A model generated the notes under the pieces. It searched no databases and had not been told where the DNA came from. It was given only the letters and a program-made list of their open reading frames with translations. The position numbers and the translations under genes are program-made. 8,767 nt of DNA, from the NCBI GenBank assembly GCA_030689585.1, contig JAUYFZ010000285.1, positions 1 through 8,767 of the forward strand. Reading direction: 5' to 3'. Below, piece by piece: positions 8,241 to 8,767 of this stretch (position 1 is its first letter; every line of letters starts with the position of its first letter). This DNA comes from Rhodocyclaceae bacterium (GTDB lineage Bacteria; Pseudomonadota; Gammaproteobacteria; Burkholderiales; Rhodocyclaceae).

Positions 8241-8531
8241 ATGAGGCTTTCCGACACAGAATCGGCACTTATTTGCCGCACCATTGCTGAATTTTTTGGT
8301 AGTGATGCGGGCGTAAGTTTGTTCGGTTCGCGTGTCGATGATACAAAACGTGGCGGAGATGTTGATTTGTATGTCAAACCCAACCAATGCGACGACATTT
8401 ACCTACGACGCATTCATTGCCTAGCAAAATTAACAGCGCAGTTACCCTATCCAGTTGATCTGGTGATTGCCAATGAAACGTTGTCGCGTCCGATTGATCG
8501 GATTGCCGTTGCGACAGGGGTCGTGTTGTGA
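8241..8531 (+). CDS. Minimal MNT-type nucleotidyltransferase (possible antitoxin half of an MNT-HEPN pair)
   Basis: This 96-aa protein is a minimal DNA-polymerase-beta-fold nucleotidyltransferase. It has LFGSR followed by GGDVDLYV (27-45), giving the GSx(n)DxD metal-binding pair Asp40 and Asp42. A third acidic residue, Asp73, lies in YPVDLVIA (70-77). All three catalytic positions of the MNT family are therefore present. Members of this family usually sit beside a HEPN-domain RNase gene and neutralise it, in some systems by adding AMP residues (type VII toxin-antitoxin). Here no HEPN partner is visible: gap lies upstream and only structured non-coding DNA follows. The start at 8241 is taken from the GGTGA site. 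A longer reading to 8187 would lie inside gap. It is probably read through from tkt-gap. The family assignment is solid; the antitoxin role is inference, and the gene may be an orphan. Confidence 0.82.
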   Translation: MRLSDTESALICRTIAEFFGSDAGVSLFGSRVDDTKRGGDVDLYVKPNQCDDIYLRRIHCLAKLTAQLPYPVDLVIANETLSRPIDRIAVATGVVL

Positions 8532-8640
8532 TCTTAAATCTGCGTACCGCGTTAACGGGCATGGCGAATCGCCACCCCGCATCATGAAACATGCCCCATT
8601 GACCCCCATCCCCTCCCCAACCCTCCCCTTGAAGGGGAGG
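8532..8640. other. Structured non-coding stretch after the nucleotidyltransferase
   Basis: No credible gene is seen here. GGGCATG (8557-8563) and CATGCCC (8590-8596) form a 7-bp inverted repeat with a 26-nt loop. A small GGCG-AAT-CGCC hairpin (8563-8573) competes with its left arm by one base. There is no T-run, so it is not a canonical Rho-independent terminator. A 19-codon reading from GTG 8528 overlaps the previous stop but has no recognisable content. Confidence 0.6.
8603..8628 (-). other. G-quadruplex-forming motif on the minus strand
   Basis: C-tracts on the plus strand at 8603-8607, 8610-8613, 8615-8618, 8621-8623 and 8625-8628 give five G-tracts of 3-5 on the minus strand. They are separated by loops of only 1-2 nt, which satisfies the usual G3+N1-7 pattern. 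Folding in vivo is not shown. Confidence 0.6.
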
Positions 8641-8641
8641 G
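8621..8641. repeat. GC-rich palindrome (REP-like hairpin)
   Basis: CCCTCCCCTT (8621-8630) and AAGGGGAGGG (8632-8641) are perfect reverse complements around one base. In practice this is an 8-bp GC-rich stem with a TTGAA loop. CTCCCCTT/AAGGGGAG hairpins of this type are frequent as dispersed intergenic repeats in proteobacteria. The following tandem units carry a degraded version of the same palindrome. Confidence 0.75.
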
Positions 8642-8767
8642 AGAGATGCTCCTCCCCCTTCAAGGGAGAGATGCTCCTCCCCCTTCAAGGGAGAGATGCT
8701 CCTCCCCCTTCAAGGGAGAGATGCTCCTCCCCCTTCAAGGGAGAGATGCTCCTCCCCCTTCAAGGGA
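8641..8767. repeat. 25-bp minisatellite, five perfect copies, running off the window
   Basis: Units start at 8641, 8666, 8691, 8716 and 8741. All five are identical, each beginning GAGAGATGCT and ending CCCTTCAAGG, and two bases of a sixth follow at the window end. There are no spacers. Each junction recreates an imperfect palindrome (CTCCCCCTT against AAGGGAGAG, one mismatch). The plus strand has no stop codon in any frame, because the unit contains none and 25 is not a multiple of three. True copy number is unknown because the array is cut by the edge and such arrays often collapse or expand in assembly. Confidence 0.95.

Noticed and set aside
8528..8587. A 19-codon gene from GTG 8528 as a HEPN partner
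   Set aside because: It is too short and has no HEPN motif (Rx4-6H); at most it is a remnant.
8621..8641. Rho-independent terminator of the tkt-gap operon
   Set aside because: The hairpin is strong but is not followed by a T-run on either strand, so it is called only a palindrome.
8641..8767. CRISPR array
   Set aside because: The 25-bp units abut directly, with no variable spacers and no cas gene.

Overview
This window looks like chromosomal housekeeping DNA from a proteobacterium, probably beta- or gammaproteobacterial. RsmE, ArgA, YcaO and class I GAPDH all read like their Escherichia coli counterparts. The tkt-gap pairing is typical of autotrophic or methylotrophic members of those classes, but the exact lineage cannot be fixed from this sequence. 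Six of the seven genes are readily recognised families; the seventh is a small nucleotidyltransferase of unknown partner.

Left part (1-1529). A YcaO-family gene runs leftward and is cut by the window edge, so only its first 355 codons are present. It is divergent from a small PilZ-domain gene. The 93-bp gap between them carries face-to-face -10 boxes.

Middle (1516-5126, leftward). rsmE, pap and argA form a tight operon: 16S rRNA m3U1498 methyltransferase, polyphosphate:AMP phosphotransferase (double-domain class II PPK2) and N-acetylglutamate synthase. The rsmE-pap gap is 12 nt and the pap Shine-Dalgarno touches the rsmE stop. pap and argA overlap by 4 nt (ATGA). argA then runs 14 nt into the 3' end of the convergent PilZ gene.

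Right part (5188-8531, rightward). Transketolase (tkt) and GAPDH (gap) together supply pentose-phosphate, Calvin or RuMP carbon rearrangement and glycolysis. tkt starts 61 bp from rsmE in a divergent intergenic region. Two bases after gap comes a 96-aa minimal MNT-type nucleotidyltransferase, of the kind that normally pairs with a HEPN toxin. No partner gene is visible.

Right edge (8532-8767). This stretch is non-coding and highly structured. It holds a 7-bp inverted repeat, a C-rich run with G-quadruplex potential on the minus strand, a near-perfect GC-rich palindrome, and five identical 25-bp tandem repeats that run off the window. This edge is the most unusual part: a dispersed-repeat-like element and minisatellite sit exactly where a HEPN partner or the next glycolytic gene would be expected.

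I see no tRNA, rRNA, CRISPR, insertion sequence or phage gene, and no convincing undescribed multi-gene system. The best leads are the orphan nucleotidyltransferase beside the repeat array, and the pap-argA coupling.
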